Part shown: piece after piece, positions 43,370 through 51,627 of the stretch
Numbering within the stretch: the first letter of the stretch is position 1
Layout: the number at the start of each line of letters is the position of its first letter
Assembly (NCBI GenBank): GCA_964637165.1
Contig: CAZWVI010000001.1
Location: forward strand, 238,575 to 302,574
DNA: 64,000 nucleotides
Origin: CAZWVI01 sp964637165
Lineage (GTDB): Bacteria; Planctomycetota; UBA1135
Direction: 5' to 3'
Program-made: the position numbers and the translations under genes
Notes under the pieces: model-generated
Seen by the model: the letters and a program-made list of their open reading frames with translations, nothing else
Database searches by the model: none
What the model was told of the DNA's origin: nothing

Positions 43370-44307
43370 TGCTCAACCCCTTGCGAAGAGTTGCCGATTA
43401 GATTTCTGAACAAACTTTCAAGGTTTGCGTCTTGTTGCCAAACACCAATTACCTGCTCTGGACGTTGCGCTAGCCACGAAAAAAATTGTCGCCGGTCGAT
43501 GGTGGTTTCGGCGTTAACCTTTATGCGTTGCTCGCCAATTACACTTACATTTATATTTTCATATTCCTTAAGCAATGCTTGTTGCAGTGAGGATATGTCA
43601 TCAGCAGCGACTTCAATCAAGAGCGCGGAAGAACTATGTACTTTCCCAAGAAGCTCTTCGCAGCTGCCACTGGCAATCATTTTTCCCGAATTAATAACCA
43701 ATAAGCGATCGGCCATTTCTTCAACTTCAGGAAGTACGTGTGAACTGAAAAGAATTGCTTTGCCCTGTCCAGCAAGCCGTCGCAATAGTTTGCGAAATTC
43801 TTGACGCTGAAGCGGGTCCAGGCCGCCAAACGGTTCGTCTAGCAGAAGACAGCGGGAGTCGCCAAGTAATGCATCGGCAAGACCAACCCGTTGTCGAAAA
43901 CCCTTCGATAGTTGCCCAAATAATTGGTGTGCGCGCGGTTCGAGGGCTAGTAGTTGCATAACCGATTGGACTTGAGCGCTGGCCTGGTGGCGTTTCATGC
44001 CTTTGAGTTTGGCACGATAGCGCAGATATTCCCCAACTCTCAATTCGGGCGGCGCACAGAAGTTTTCCGGCAAGTAGCCAAGGATACGGCGCGCTTGCAG
44101 TGACTGTTGAGCTAGATCGTAATCGGCAATCTGAGCGGACCCCGAACTTGGTGGCAAGTAACCACACAAAATGCGCAAGGTGGTAGTTTTTCCGGCACCA
44201 TTGGGACCAAGAAATCCAAGAATTTGACCGGCCTTAACTTCAAAACTCAAATCCTCGACCGCAACATGCGAGCCGAAGTGTTTTGTGAGGTGGTTAGCGC
44301 GAATCAT
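43366..44307 (-). CDS. ABC transporter ATP-binding protein (GldA-like)
   Basis: 313 residues from the ATG at 44305-44307 (a TTG eight codons upstream is the longer alternative). Walker A GFLGPNGAGKTTTLRIL near residues 29-45, signature LSKGFRQRVGLADALLG, Walker B LLLDEPFGGLDP and the H-loop SSHVL are complete. A C-terminal extension of about 80 residues follows the ATPase core. It powers the permease encoded downstream; the transported substrate is unknown. Confidence 0.9.
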   Translation of the reverse strand: MIRANHLTKHFGSHVAVEDLSFEVKAGQILGFLGPNGAGKTTTLRILCGYLPPSSGSAQIADYDLAQQSLQARRILGYLPENFCAPPELRVGEYLRYRAKLKGMKRHQASAQVQSVMQLLALEPRAHQLFGQLSKGFRQRVGLADALLGDSRCLLLDEPFGGLDPLQRQEFRKLLRRLAGQGKAILFSSHVLPEVEEMADRLLVINSGKMIASGSCEELLGKVHSSSALLIEVAADDISSLQQALLKEYENINVSVIGEQRIKVNAETTIDRRQFFSWLAQRPEQVIGVWQQDANLESLFRNLIGNSSQGVEQ

Positions 44308-44339
44308 TGACTTAAGGATAGTTCCGCGCAAGCAACAGG

Positions 44340-44374
44340 AAACGGGGGTCAGAAATTTATCCTGACCCCCGTTT
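44340..44374. repeat. REP-like palindrome or terminator downstream of dnaK
   Basis: A perfect 13-pair inverted repeat AAACGGGGGTCAG / CTGACCCCCGTTT with a nine-base loop, in the gap between the dnaK stop (44395, minus) and the ABC operon start. The core GGGTCAG is shared with the repeat at 49582-49654. It may act as the dnaK terminator (short T-run GTTT), a mobilised REP-type sequence, or both. Confidence 0.65.
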
Positions 44375-44394
44375 AAACAGCAAAGTTTTAGTTG

Positions 44395-46302
44395 CTACTC
44401 CTTGACCTCGTAATCGGCATCAACAACGTCACTAGCTTTCCCGTCAGCAGCTCCGTCATTTGCGCCGCCCATATCAGGGGCACCCGGACCAGGTTGTTGA
44501 GCGCCTGCTTCTTGGTACAGTTTTTCACCCATACTCGACATCAATTGCTTGAGTTCTTCAAGCCCGCTGGCCATTAAGGCTTCATCATTTTCCTTGACCG
44601 CGTTTTCGAGTGCTTCAGCTTTTTCCTCAACGGAAGTTTTATCGGCGTCGTCAAGTTTTTCTTCATGCTCCTTAATGAGCTTGCGTGCTTGCCATGCAGT
44701 TGAATCAGCTTCGTTGCGCAGGTCGACAGCAGCCTTGGCCTTTTCGTCCTCTTCCTTGAAGCGTTCAGCTTCGTCTTGCATGCGCTCAATGTCCTCATCA
44801 CTCAATCCAGATGATTGTTCAATGCGTACTTTGTGTTCCTTGTTGGTAGCCTTGTCGGTCGCAGCAACATGAAGAATTCCGTTCGAGTCGATATCGAATG
44901 CAACTTCAATTTGCGGTACACCGCGCGGCGCCGTTGGAATGTCAGTTAGCGTGAAGGTATCAAGTGTTCGGTTGTCCTTAGACATTGGGCGTTCACCCTG
45001 CATTACATGAACTTCAACCGATGGTTGATTATCAGCGGCAGTACTGAACACTTCCTTCTTGGTGGTCGGAATGGTGGTGTTGCGTGGCACCAAAACGGTC
45101 ATCACGCCACCGTAGGTTTCAATACCTAAACTAAGCGGCGTTACGTCGAGCAGCACCAAGTCTTCAACGTCGCCAGCAAGCACCCCACCTTGAATGGCGG
45201 CACCAACTGCAACAACTTCGTCAGGGTTCATCGAGCGGTTTGGTTCTTGACAGAACACATCTCCAACAACTTCTTGAACTTTAGGAATGCGGGTTGAGCC
45301 ACCGACTAGTAAGACCTCGTCAATCTCGCTAGCTACCAAACCGGCATCTTTTAGTGCCGCAACACATGGACGCTTGCAGCGTTCGAAAAGATTTCCACAC
45401 AATGATTCAAACTTAGCACGCGACAAGCTGGTCATTAAGTGCTTGGGACCGTTTTGATCGGCGGTAACAAATGGCAAGTTAATTTGTGCCTCAGTACCGG
45501 AGCTAAGTTCACATTTGGCTTTTTCGCAAGCCTCCTTGAGGCGTTGCAGAGCCATTGGGTCTTTGCGCAAATCGACTCCTTGCTCATTTTGGAAGTCATC
45601 TGTAACCCAGTTAATTAAAAGTTCATCAAAGTCATCGCCACCAAGTTTGGTGTCGCCGTTGGTTGCTAGAACTTCAAAAACACCATCGCCGATTTCGAGA
45701 ATGGAGATATCAAAGGTGCCGCCACCAAGGTCGAAAACGGCAATTTTGCCACTTCTATCTTTATCCAGACCATAGGCCAAAGCAGCAGCGGTTGGTTCAT
45801 TAACAATGCGTTCAACTTCGAGGCCAGCAATCTTGCCGGCGTCTTTTGTTGCCTGGCGTTGGGCATCGTTGAAGTAGGCAGGCACGGTAACAACTGCCTT
45901 GCTGACCTTTTCACCAAGGTAGTCTTCGGCACATTCCTTTAAGTAAGCAAGAATGTGGCTAGAAACTTCAGGTGGGGTCAATTCTTGGCCGCCAACTTTT
46001 ACTTTTACCGCTTCTTTTGGTGCGCCAACAACTTCGTAAGGAACCATTTTTTCATCGTCCGAGACTTCCTCGTGGCGACGTCCCATAAAACGCTTAATCG
46101 AAAAGATTGTGTTTTGAGGGTTGGTTACAGCTTGCCGCTTAGCAGGACCGCCAACAAGACGTTGGCCGTTTTCCTGGAAAGCCACAACTGAAGGTGTGGT
46201 ACGACCGCCTTCGCGGTTAGGGATTACCTTCGATTCGCCACCCTCAAGAAGGGCGACAACCGAGTTTGTGGTACCTAGGTCAATTCCGATGATTTTGCTC
46301 AT
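44395..46302 (-). CDS. dnaK: Chaperone DnaK (Hsp70)
   Basis: 635 residues. The N-terminus MSKIIGIDLGTTNS is classical; the ATPase domain, linker (DVTPLSLGIET) and substrate-binding domain are all present, and a Gly/Pro/Ala-rich tail ends DADYEVKE. It folds unfolded proteins with DnaJ and GrpE, neither of which is in the window. It follows the sigma-54 regulator by 56 bases. That gap contains a small stem-loop CTGCC/GGCAG (46344-46358) just after the regulator stop, so dnaK may have its own promoter. No CIRCE element was seen. Confidence 0.97.
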   Translation of the reverse strand: MSKIIGIDLGTTNSVVALLEGGESKVIPNREGGRTTPSVVAFQENGQRLVGGPAKRQAVTNPQNTIFSIKRFMGRRHEEVSDDEKMVPYEVVGAPKEAVKVKVGGQELTPPEVSSHILAYLKECAEDYLGEKVSKAVVTVPAYFNDAQRQATKDAGKIAGLEVERIVNEPTAAALAYGLDKDRSGKIAVFDLGGGTFDISILEIGDGVFEVLATNGDTKLGGDDFDELLINWVTDDFQNEQGVDLRKDPMALQRLKEACEKAKCELSSGTEAQINLPFVTADQNGPKHLMTSLSRAKFESLCGNLFERCKRPCVAALKDAGLVASEIDEVLLVGGSTRIPKVQEVVGDVFCQEPNRSMNPDEVVAVGAAIQGGVLAGDVEDLVLLDVTPLSLGIETYGGVMTVLVPRNTTIPTTKKEVFSTAADNQPSVEVHVMQGERPMSKDNRTLDTFTLTDIPTAPRGVPQIEVAFDIDSNGILHVAATDKATNKEHKVRIEQSSGLSDEDIERMQDEAERFKEEDEKAKAAVDLRNEADSTAWQARKLIKEHEEKLDDADKTSVEEKAEALENAVKENDEALMASGLEELKQLMSSMGEKLYQEAGAQQPGPGAPDMGGANDGAADGKASDVVDADYEVKE

Positions 46303-46358
46303 GATTCTAAGTAGACAGCAACAACTTGCGTGCCGCGCCCGCTCTGCCGATTTGGCAG

Positions 46359-47750
46359 TTAATTTAGGTCGTATTCCTTAATTTTGCGATAAAGGGTGCG
46401 CTCACCGATGCCAAGATTGCGGGCGGCGGCTGCTCGATTTCCCTTTACCAGGTTCAAAGTGACTTCAATAAGTTCGCGCTCAACTTCGCTGAGGGTTTTG
46501 CCCGCGAGCTGGTAGCCAGGCTTTGGCACACTTGTATCAGCTTCCAATTCTGACAGATCAGCCTGCAACAGCCCCTTCAATTGAGCCGTCAAATCGTCAA
46601 CGCCCAAAACACCGTCGGTGTCCATAATAATCATTCGCTCCAAGCTGTTGCGTAATTGGCGTACGTTGCCAGGCCAATCATTGAGGGTTAGAGCGGCAAT
46701 CACCCCTTCCTCTACGGCAACGATGGAGCGGTTGTGATGTTCACACAATTGGCTGCGGAAGCTTTCAACCAACAAAGGAATGTCAGTGCTACGCTCGCGC
46801 AGTGATGGAATTTTTATCTCCACAACGTTTAGCCGGAACAACAAATCCTGACGGAAGTTTTTTTCCACCACCATTTGTTCTAGGTCCCTATTAGTCGCAG
46901 TAATAATCCGAACGTCAATTGGAATTTCTTGGTTGTCACCAACGGGCACAATGGTCCGTTGTTCAAGCACCCGCAACAGTTTTGCTTGGGTATCAAGAGG
47001 CAGCTCTCCAATCTCGTCTAGGAAGAGCGTTCCCCCATGTGCAAACTCAAATTTGCCAGCGTGGTCATGGTCGGCACCAGTGAAAGCACCCTGGCGATAG
47101 CCAAACAATTCACTTTCAATCAGTGATGAGTTCAAAGAGGCACAATTGACCGCTACAAATTTGTTGTCGCTGCGAACAGATTGCCGGTGGAGTGCACGCG
47201 CGACCAATTCTTTACCAGTACCTGATTCTCCCAGAATTAAAACCGATGCTGAAGTAGGGGCAACTTGACGGATTTGCTGAAACACCAATTGCATTGGTGG
47301 CGAGGTGCCAACCATATCGTCCATTCCGTTGCGGCGTTCAAGTTCAGCCCGCAATTCTTGATTGTCGCGACTGAGTTGACGTTTTTCTACTTCACGCTGT
47401 ACACGTGTGCGCAGTTCAATAATGTTAACTGGCTTAGTTAGGTAATCACTAGCCCCTTCGCGCATGGCGCGGACAGCAGTTTCGACTTTTCCGTAGCCGG
47501 TGATTAAGAAGAATGACAAGTCGGGTTCAAGTTGGCGCGCTTCACGCATTAGGTCAAGCCCATCGCGGTCTTCGCACAGATTCAAGTCAGTTAGCACTAA
47601 ATCGAAACGACGTGCTTGCAAGCTGTCTAAAGCGGGGTTTACGCCAAGTGCAATTTGGACACGGTGGCCGTCAGATTCCAAAGCTAAGCGCAATGCGTCA
47701 GCGTGGGCTTCGTCATCTTCAACAATTAAAATTCGTGCAGGATTGGCCAT
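46359..47750 (-). CDS. Sigma-54-dependent response regulator (NtrC family)
   Basis: 463 residues from the ATG at 47748-47750, which overlaps the kinase stop as TAATG. Receiver domain with acidic residues at 11-13 and phospho-acceptor Asp55 (LVLTDLN) and Lys near 105, then a AAA+ domain with GESGTGKE, GAFTGAD (the sigma-54 contact), DEIGELP and the RDLLFRLNVV-type segment, and a C-terminal Fis-type helix-turn-helix (AAAARNLGIGERTLYRKI). It activates sigma-54 promoters on phosphorylation by the neighbouring kinase. Its target genes cannot be named; I saw no sigma-54 promoter in the window. Confidence 0.94.
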   Translation of the reverse strand: MANPARILIVEDDEAHADALRLALESDGHRVQIALGVNPALDSLQARRFDLVLTDLNLCEDRDGLDLMREARQLEPDLSFFLITGYGKVETAVRAMREGASDYLTKPVNIIELRTRVQREVEKRQLSRDNQELRAELERRNGMDDMVGTSPPMQLVFQQIRQVAPTSASVLILGESGTGKELVARALHRQSVRSDNKFVAVNCASLNSSLIESELFGYRQGAFTGADHDHAGKFEFAHGGTLFLDEIGELPLDTQAKLLRVLEQRTIVPVGDNQEIPIDVRIITATNRDLEQMVVEKNFRQDLLFRLNVVEIKIPSLRERSTDIPLLVESFRSQLCEHHNRSIVAVEEGVIAALTLNDWPGNVRQLRNSLERMIIMDTDGVLGVDDLTAQLKGLLQADLSELEADTSVPKPGYQLAGKTLSEVERELIEVTLNLVKGNRAAAARNLGIGERTLYRKIKEYDLN

Positions 47751-48526
47751 TATTCGCAGTCCTCGCATTCTAAACTAATTCGTGCGCGGGTACCGACTCC
47801 AAGAGTTGATTCCAAAATAAATTCGCCACCGTGCGCTTCGATAATTCTTCGAACAGTTGGCAAGCCTAACCCTGAGCCACCTTTTCTGCGCGAAAAGTAA
47901 ACTTCAAAACAGCGGTTGAGAGTATCCGAATCCATGCCTGGACCGTCATCCACAACTTCGACAATCGCTTTGCCGTTTTCGCTGCGAGTGAAAAGTGAAA
48001 TATGTCCGCCGCTTTCGTCCATTGCTTGACGCGCATTTATTAACAAATTTAAAATTGCTTGGCGCAAGCGGCCGGGGTCGCCACTAACTTTTGCTAAGCT
48101 GGCGTCAAGAAATACATCAATGTCGATTCCGCGTGCTTGAGCTTCAGGGATTGCAAATGAACAAACACGATCAACCAATTGATTTAAATCGAGCCTTTCC
48201 ATTTCGAGAGTATCAGTTCGGGCAAACAACAAAAAGTCAGCCAAAATTTCGTCAAGGCGACAAACTTCCTGTTTGAGAAGATCAATGCTTCGCATGTGGC
48301 GGTGCGCAGACCCTTCGAGTTTTTGTAAATCCTCACGCAACAACTCAAGGTGTAGAGTTATTGTCGATAGAGGGTTCTTAAGCTCATGCGCTAACCCGCC
48401 GGCAAGCCGCGATAAGGTTTGCTGGTCTAGGGGTTGGGCTTTTTGTGGTTTGGAGCTCAAAACAGGATGATTGCAGCCAATCAAGATGTTTAGAATAGCG
48501 TTGCGAGCGAAACAAGATGCCGGCAT
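47750..48526 (-). CDS. Soluble sensor histidine kinase
   Basis: 258 residues at most. It has an H-box GLAHELKNPLS, N-box NLLINARQAM, DDGPGMD and GSGLGLPTV, so it is an active-looking HATPase. There is no membrane span and almost no sensory domain before the H-box. The listed ATG start (48526) overlaps the divergent Sua5 start by 10 bases, so a later TTG (48458-48460) may be the real start. It is coupled to the NtrC-type regulator and probably phosphorylates it. The signal is unknown. Confidence 0.85.
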   Translation of the reverse strand: MPASCFARNAILNILIGCNHPVLSSKPQKAQPLDQQTLSRLAGGLAHELKNPLSTITLHLELLREDLQKLEGSAHRHMRSIDLLKQEVCRLDEILADFLLFARTDTLEMERLDLNQLVDRVCSFAIPEAQARGIDIDVFLDASLAKVSGDPGRLRQAILNLLINARQAMDESGGHISLFTRSENGKAIVEVVDDGPGMDSDTLNRCFEVYFSRRKGGSGLGLPTVRRIIEAHGGEFILESTLGVGTRARISLECEDCE

Positions 48527-49599
48527 TCCCCCACAAAACTCCCCTCGGCGATGCTGATTTTTTAGCGCGCTTGGTAAAGCATTTGGCTGACGGCGGCATT
48601 GCTGCCTTGCCTACTGATACGGTTCCTGGTTTAGCGGCAACGGCAGGGTTGGAGGGCGCGAAGTCTTTGGCGGCACTAAAGGGGTATAAGGAGCCTCGGC
48701 CATTTAGTTTGCATATTCGTAATATGGCGGACTTGCAGGCTGCTGTGGTAAATCCTCCGCCTGGTTTACCGGATTTTTTAGTGGTTAGTCTGACCGCTCA
48801 AATGACTGTTTTACTACCCCAAGAATGGTGCTCAGAGGAATTTCAAGATTGGCCCTTGCTGGGGCTTAGGTGGCCGCAAAACGAGTCGTGGAGTCTATTG
48901 GGGTCGAAATTAACTGGTCCGGTTTTTATGACCAGCATCAATGTTCAAGGCACAGCGCCCTTGGTTGGGAGTGAATTGTCCGCCTGGCTTTCTGCTCACC
49001 CTGAGGTTCTGGTTGGCTTAGAGGAGGGTGAAGCAAATCAAGCTCATTCATCTAATGTGCTAAGCCTCGACCCTTTGCCGGCCTTAATCAGGGGCAGTGG
49101 CCAACTTGAGTTAGTGCTTCCAGGCAAGCGAATCTTACTAGTGTGTACTGGAAATATTTGCAGGTCGCCGCTGGCCGAGGTCATGTTTGAACAGCAATTA
49201 GCACTTGCTTGGGGCGTTAGGGTGAACGAGCTTAAGGAATTGGGTTGGGTGGTTTCCTCGGCCGGAACTTTTGCCGGCACTGGCGGCTCGGCCTCAAAAC
49301 ATTCCCAAACAGCGGCAAGGGAGATTGGACTTGATTTAAACACTCACCAATCCGTGAATGTTAATGACTTGGATGCCCGGCAGTGGGATTTGGTGCTGTG
49401 CATGTCCGACTCTCACTTGGCCAGTTTGCCAACAGCCCTCGCCGCCAAAGCACAGATGATGGACATTGCTGGGGATTCAGTAATGGACCCATATGGAGGT
49501 GACTTAGCGACCTACCAAGCGACCCGCGAACATTTGGCTGAGTTGATCAGGAGGAGGATTGATAGTTGGAAATCCTGGCCGGACTCTGACCCTAATTAG
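48517..49599 (+). CDS. Sua5/YrdC-LMW protein phosphatase fusion
   Basis: 360 residues. The N-terminal half (about 10-195) is a Sua5/YrdC-like domain with ALPTDTVPGLA, KGYKEPRPFSLHI, LGLRWPQ and TSINVQG; this domain makes threonylcarbamoyl-AMP for the t6A modification of tRNA. The C-terminal half (about 203-355) is a low-molecular-weight phosphatase with CTGNICRS (Cys210, Arg216) and the acid loop DPYGGD (Asp324). In Bacillus the two functions are adjacent separate genes (ywlC, ywlE). The last five codons and the stop lie in the REP-like repeat at 49582. The fusion could be a bifunctional enzyme or link tRNA modification to protein dephosphorylation. Confidence 0.85.
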   Translation: MPAFPHKTPLGDADFLARLVKHLADGGIAALPTDTVPGLAATAGLEGAKSLAALKGYKEPRPFSLHIRNMADLQAAVVNPPPGLPDFLVVSLTAQMTVLLPQEWCSEEFQDWPLLGLRWPQNESWSLLGSKLTGPVFMTSINVQGTAPLVGSELSAWLSAHPEVLVGLEEGEANQAHSSNVLSLDPLPALIRGSGQLELVLPGKRILLVCTGNICRSPLAEVMFEQQLALAWGVRVNELKELGWVVSSAGTFAGTGGSASKHSQTAAREIGLDLNTHQSVNVNDLDARQWDLVLCMSDSHLASLPTALAAKAQMMDIAGDSVMDPYGGDLATYQATREHLAELIRRRIDSWKSWPDSDPN

Positions 49600-49654
49600 T
49601 GGGTCATTAAAATAAATAAGAAAAATGGAAAGCCCACTGCTTGGGGTCAGAGTC
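49582..49654. repeat. REP-like nested inverted repeat between convergent genes
   Basis: Outer arms GACTCTGACCC (49582-49592) and GGGTCAGAGTC (49644-49654) are a perfect 11-base inverted repeat; inside it AGTGGG (49598-49603) and CCCACT (49633-49638) form a second stem, with an A-rich loop. The left arm encodes the last residues before the TAG of the Sua5 fusion, and the right arm's end begins the stop codon of the PTS IIA gene. The outer sequence resembles the GGGGTCAGAGTC repeats that accompany REP-associated Y1 transposases in other bacteria, and shares GGGTCAG with 44340-44374. Confidence 0.65.
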
Positions 49655-50103
49655 TATTTCCAATATTCTCGGGTTTCTTCTCCACCACCACTGGCAAGCA
49701 GTTTTTCCCTAAACGTTGGATCACTTAACCGCCGGGCGATTTCGGTCAGGGTGCGTACGTGAAGTAATTTTTCTGCTCGCGGCACCAACAGCATGACCAC
49801 GATTTGGCTTGGTTTGCCGTCGAGCGCTTGGAAATCTATTCCATCAGGAATGAGTGCTAGGCCAGCGTGAACGGTGCTGATGCAATCAAGTGCGGCGTGA
49901 GGCACTGCAATGCCGTCCTCCATTCCAGTGCTAACCGATTGTTCACGGGCAAAGAGAGCCTTATTAACGGTCTCTAGTTGGTCAGTGGAAAATGCACCGC
50001 TCGCACCCAGGCGGTCGGCCATTTGGTTAAGCAAATCCCATTTATCTTCAACCGTTGGCGAAGTTAAAACACAGGACGGGGCGAGGAAGTCGGCGAGTGG
50101 CAT
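49654..50103 (-). CDS. PTS EIIA-type domain protein (PtsN-like)
   Basis: 149 residues. Single PTS_EIIA_2 domain with the phospho-acceptor His69 in GIAVPHAAL. Stand-alone proteins of this kind (PtsN) serve regulation rather than sugar uptake. No other PTS gene is in the window. The C-terminus (EYWK) abuts the REP-like repeat. It overlaps the antiporter gene by one base. Confidence 0.85.
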   Translation of the reverse strand: MPLADFLAPSCVLTSPTVEDKWDLLNQMADRLGASGAFSTDQLETVNKALFAREQSVSTGMEDGIAVPHAALDCISTVHAGLALIPDGIDFQALDGKPSQIVVMLLVPRAEKLLHVRTLTEIARRLSDPTFREKLLASGGGEETREYWK

Positions 50104-51437
50104 CAGTCGAGGTAGTATGAACTAACTGCCCAGAATACAGGAATCAGGAACACACAGGAATACCCAAGGTAGCCAAAAAATGATGGCATTTTGACTTTAT
50201 TTTCCTCAGCAATCGCTTTCACCATGAAATTGGGCGCATTCCCAATGTAGGTCATCGCTCCGAGGAACACTGCTCCGAGTGAAATACCAGTTAAAAATGC
50301 GGGGTCGACTCCCGCTACCGCATCAGGACCCACCGGTAAGCTCCGCGCAGTTTCAAAGAAAACCACGTAGGTCGGTGCGTTATCCAGGAGGGCACTCAGG
50401 CCGCCAGTTATCCAAAAGAAGCCAGTGGCAGAGTCAATACCCAATTCCCCACCGTGCACTTCAAGCAATCTAATTGCCGCCATCATCGACATGAAAATTC
50501 CAATAAAGAGCGCGCCGACCTCCAAAATAGGGTGCCAAGTGAAATCGTTGGCGCGGCGATAGTCGCTAGGAGTACTCGTAAAGGAACCTATTCCAATTAG
50601 CAGTAAGGCGAGGTCACGTCCCCAGAGCGCGATAAAGGAATCTTCCCTAATCCCGTAAGTGTGCGCCAAATTTGATGATGTCAAATAGGCTACACCCAAA
50701 ACAATGAGACCAATCCAAAGGAAATTTGAAAGTCCCACAATCCGCAAAGGCTTGACTTCGATTCTCTCATGGAATTTGTGGTAGTGGTCCTCGCGCTTCC
50801 ACATCACCGTATCCACTAGGAAATAGATAATGAGCAAAATTAGATTTGTCACCAGCCATGGCATGAACAGGGTGAAAGTCCAAGTGAACGGCACCCCCCG
50901 CAAGTAACCTAGGAACAATGGCGGATCGCCAAGCGGTGTTAAGCAGCCGCCAATATTACAAACGATGAAAATGAAGAAAATAATGGTATGAACTCGGAAT
51001 TCGCGCTCCGAATTAGTCTTCACTAAGGGCCGAATCAAGAGCATCGCCGCCCCCGTCGTTCCCATAAACGAGGCCAGCAGAGCACCGACCAACAAGAAAG
51101 CTACGTTAACTATCGGTGTGGCTTTTAGGTCACCGCGCAGAACAACACCGGCTGAAACCGTATAAAGCGCCCCCAAAAGCAGTAAAAACGACACATATTC
51201 GTGAGCAGTGTGCGAAATAGTGTGCCAATCGCCATTGATTGCGAAAATGACAAAAACTGGAAGGCCGCAAAGAATAGCCACCTTTAAACGATTTAAATTT
51301 GAGTGCCACCACTTGGGGACAAACAAGGGCAGGAGTGCAATCGAAAGTAGCATCACCACAAAGGGTGCGACCCAGCCAATGGCGGGGACGAAGGTGGGGT
51401 GACTGCTTAGAGGAGGAATGACAGGAGGCAAAACCAT
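50103..51437 (-). CDS. Putative sodium:proton antiporter (CitMHS_2/NhaD-like)
   Basis: 444 residues with about twelve hydrophobic spans. Conserved segments such as FMGTTGAAMLLIRPL, NIGGCLTPLGDPPLFLGYL and LLDNAPTYVVFFE fit the ion-transporter superfamily group with PF16980-like antiporters. It would exchange Na+ for H+ or carry a dicarboxylate; the choice is uncertain. It is followed by the PTS IIA gene, which may regulate it, and is divergent from the secretion operon. Confidence 0.78.
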   Translation of the reverse strand: MVLPPVIPPLSSHPTFVPAIGWVAPFVVMLLSIALLPLFVPKWWHSNLNRLKVAILCGLPVFVIFAINGDWHTISHTAHEYVSFLLLLGALYTVSAGVVLRGDLKATPIVNVAFLLVGALLASFMGTTGAAMLLIRPLVKTNSEREFRVHTIIFFIFIVCNIGGCLTPLGDPPLFLGYLRGVPFTWTFTLFMPWLVTNLILLIIYFLVDTVMWKREDHYHKFHERIEVKPLRIVGLSNFLWIGLIVLGVAYLTSSNLAHTYGIREDSFIALWGRDLALLLIGIGSFTSTPSDYRRANDFTWHPILEVGALFIGIFMSMMAAIRLLEVHGGELGIDSATGFFWITGGLSALLDNAPTYVVFFETARSLPVGPDAVAGVDPAFLTGISLGAVFLGAMTYIGNAPNFMVKAIAEENKVKMPSFFGYLGYSCVFLIPVFWAVSSYYLD

Positions 51438-51553
51438 GGTCGAACCGGCAACATCGTACCGACTTAGGGGTGAAATAAAGCAAATTCTCCCTTTTCAATT
51501 CTAGGGAAGAGCCGCCCATTATGTAGCGTCCCAACTCTATAGGTCACAATGTT

Positions 51554-51581
51554 TTGTAAGGAGAGCCCTAGATACTAGACT
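51554..51581 (+). promoter_or_regulatory. Possible sigma-70 promoter of the gsp operon
   Basis: TTGTAA and TAGACT are separated by 16 bases, upstream of the gspD start in the 190-base divergent gap. The match is moderate (four of six at each hexamer). The rest of the gap shows no further signal. Confidence 0.35.
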
Positions 51582-51627
51582 TTTCACACGGCCTGAACGC
51601 CACCCCGTGCCCACCGAAACCAACTAG

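Noticed and set aside
46303..46358. CIRCE or heat-shock element before dnaK
   Set aside because: The gap contains a small stem-loop but not the CIRCE inverted repeat.
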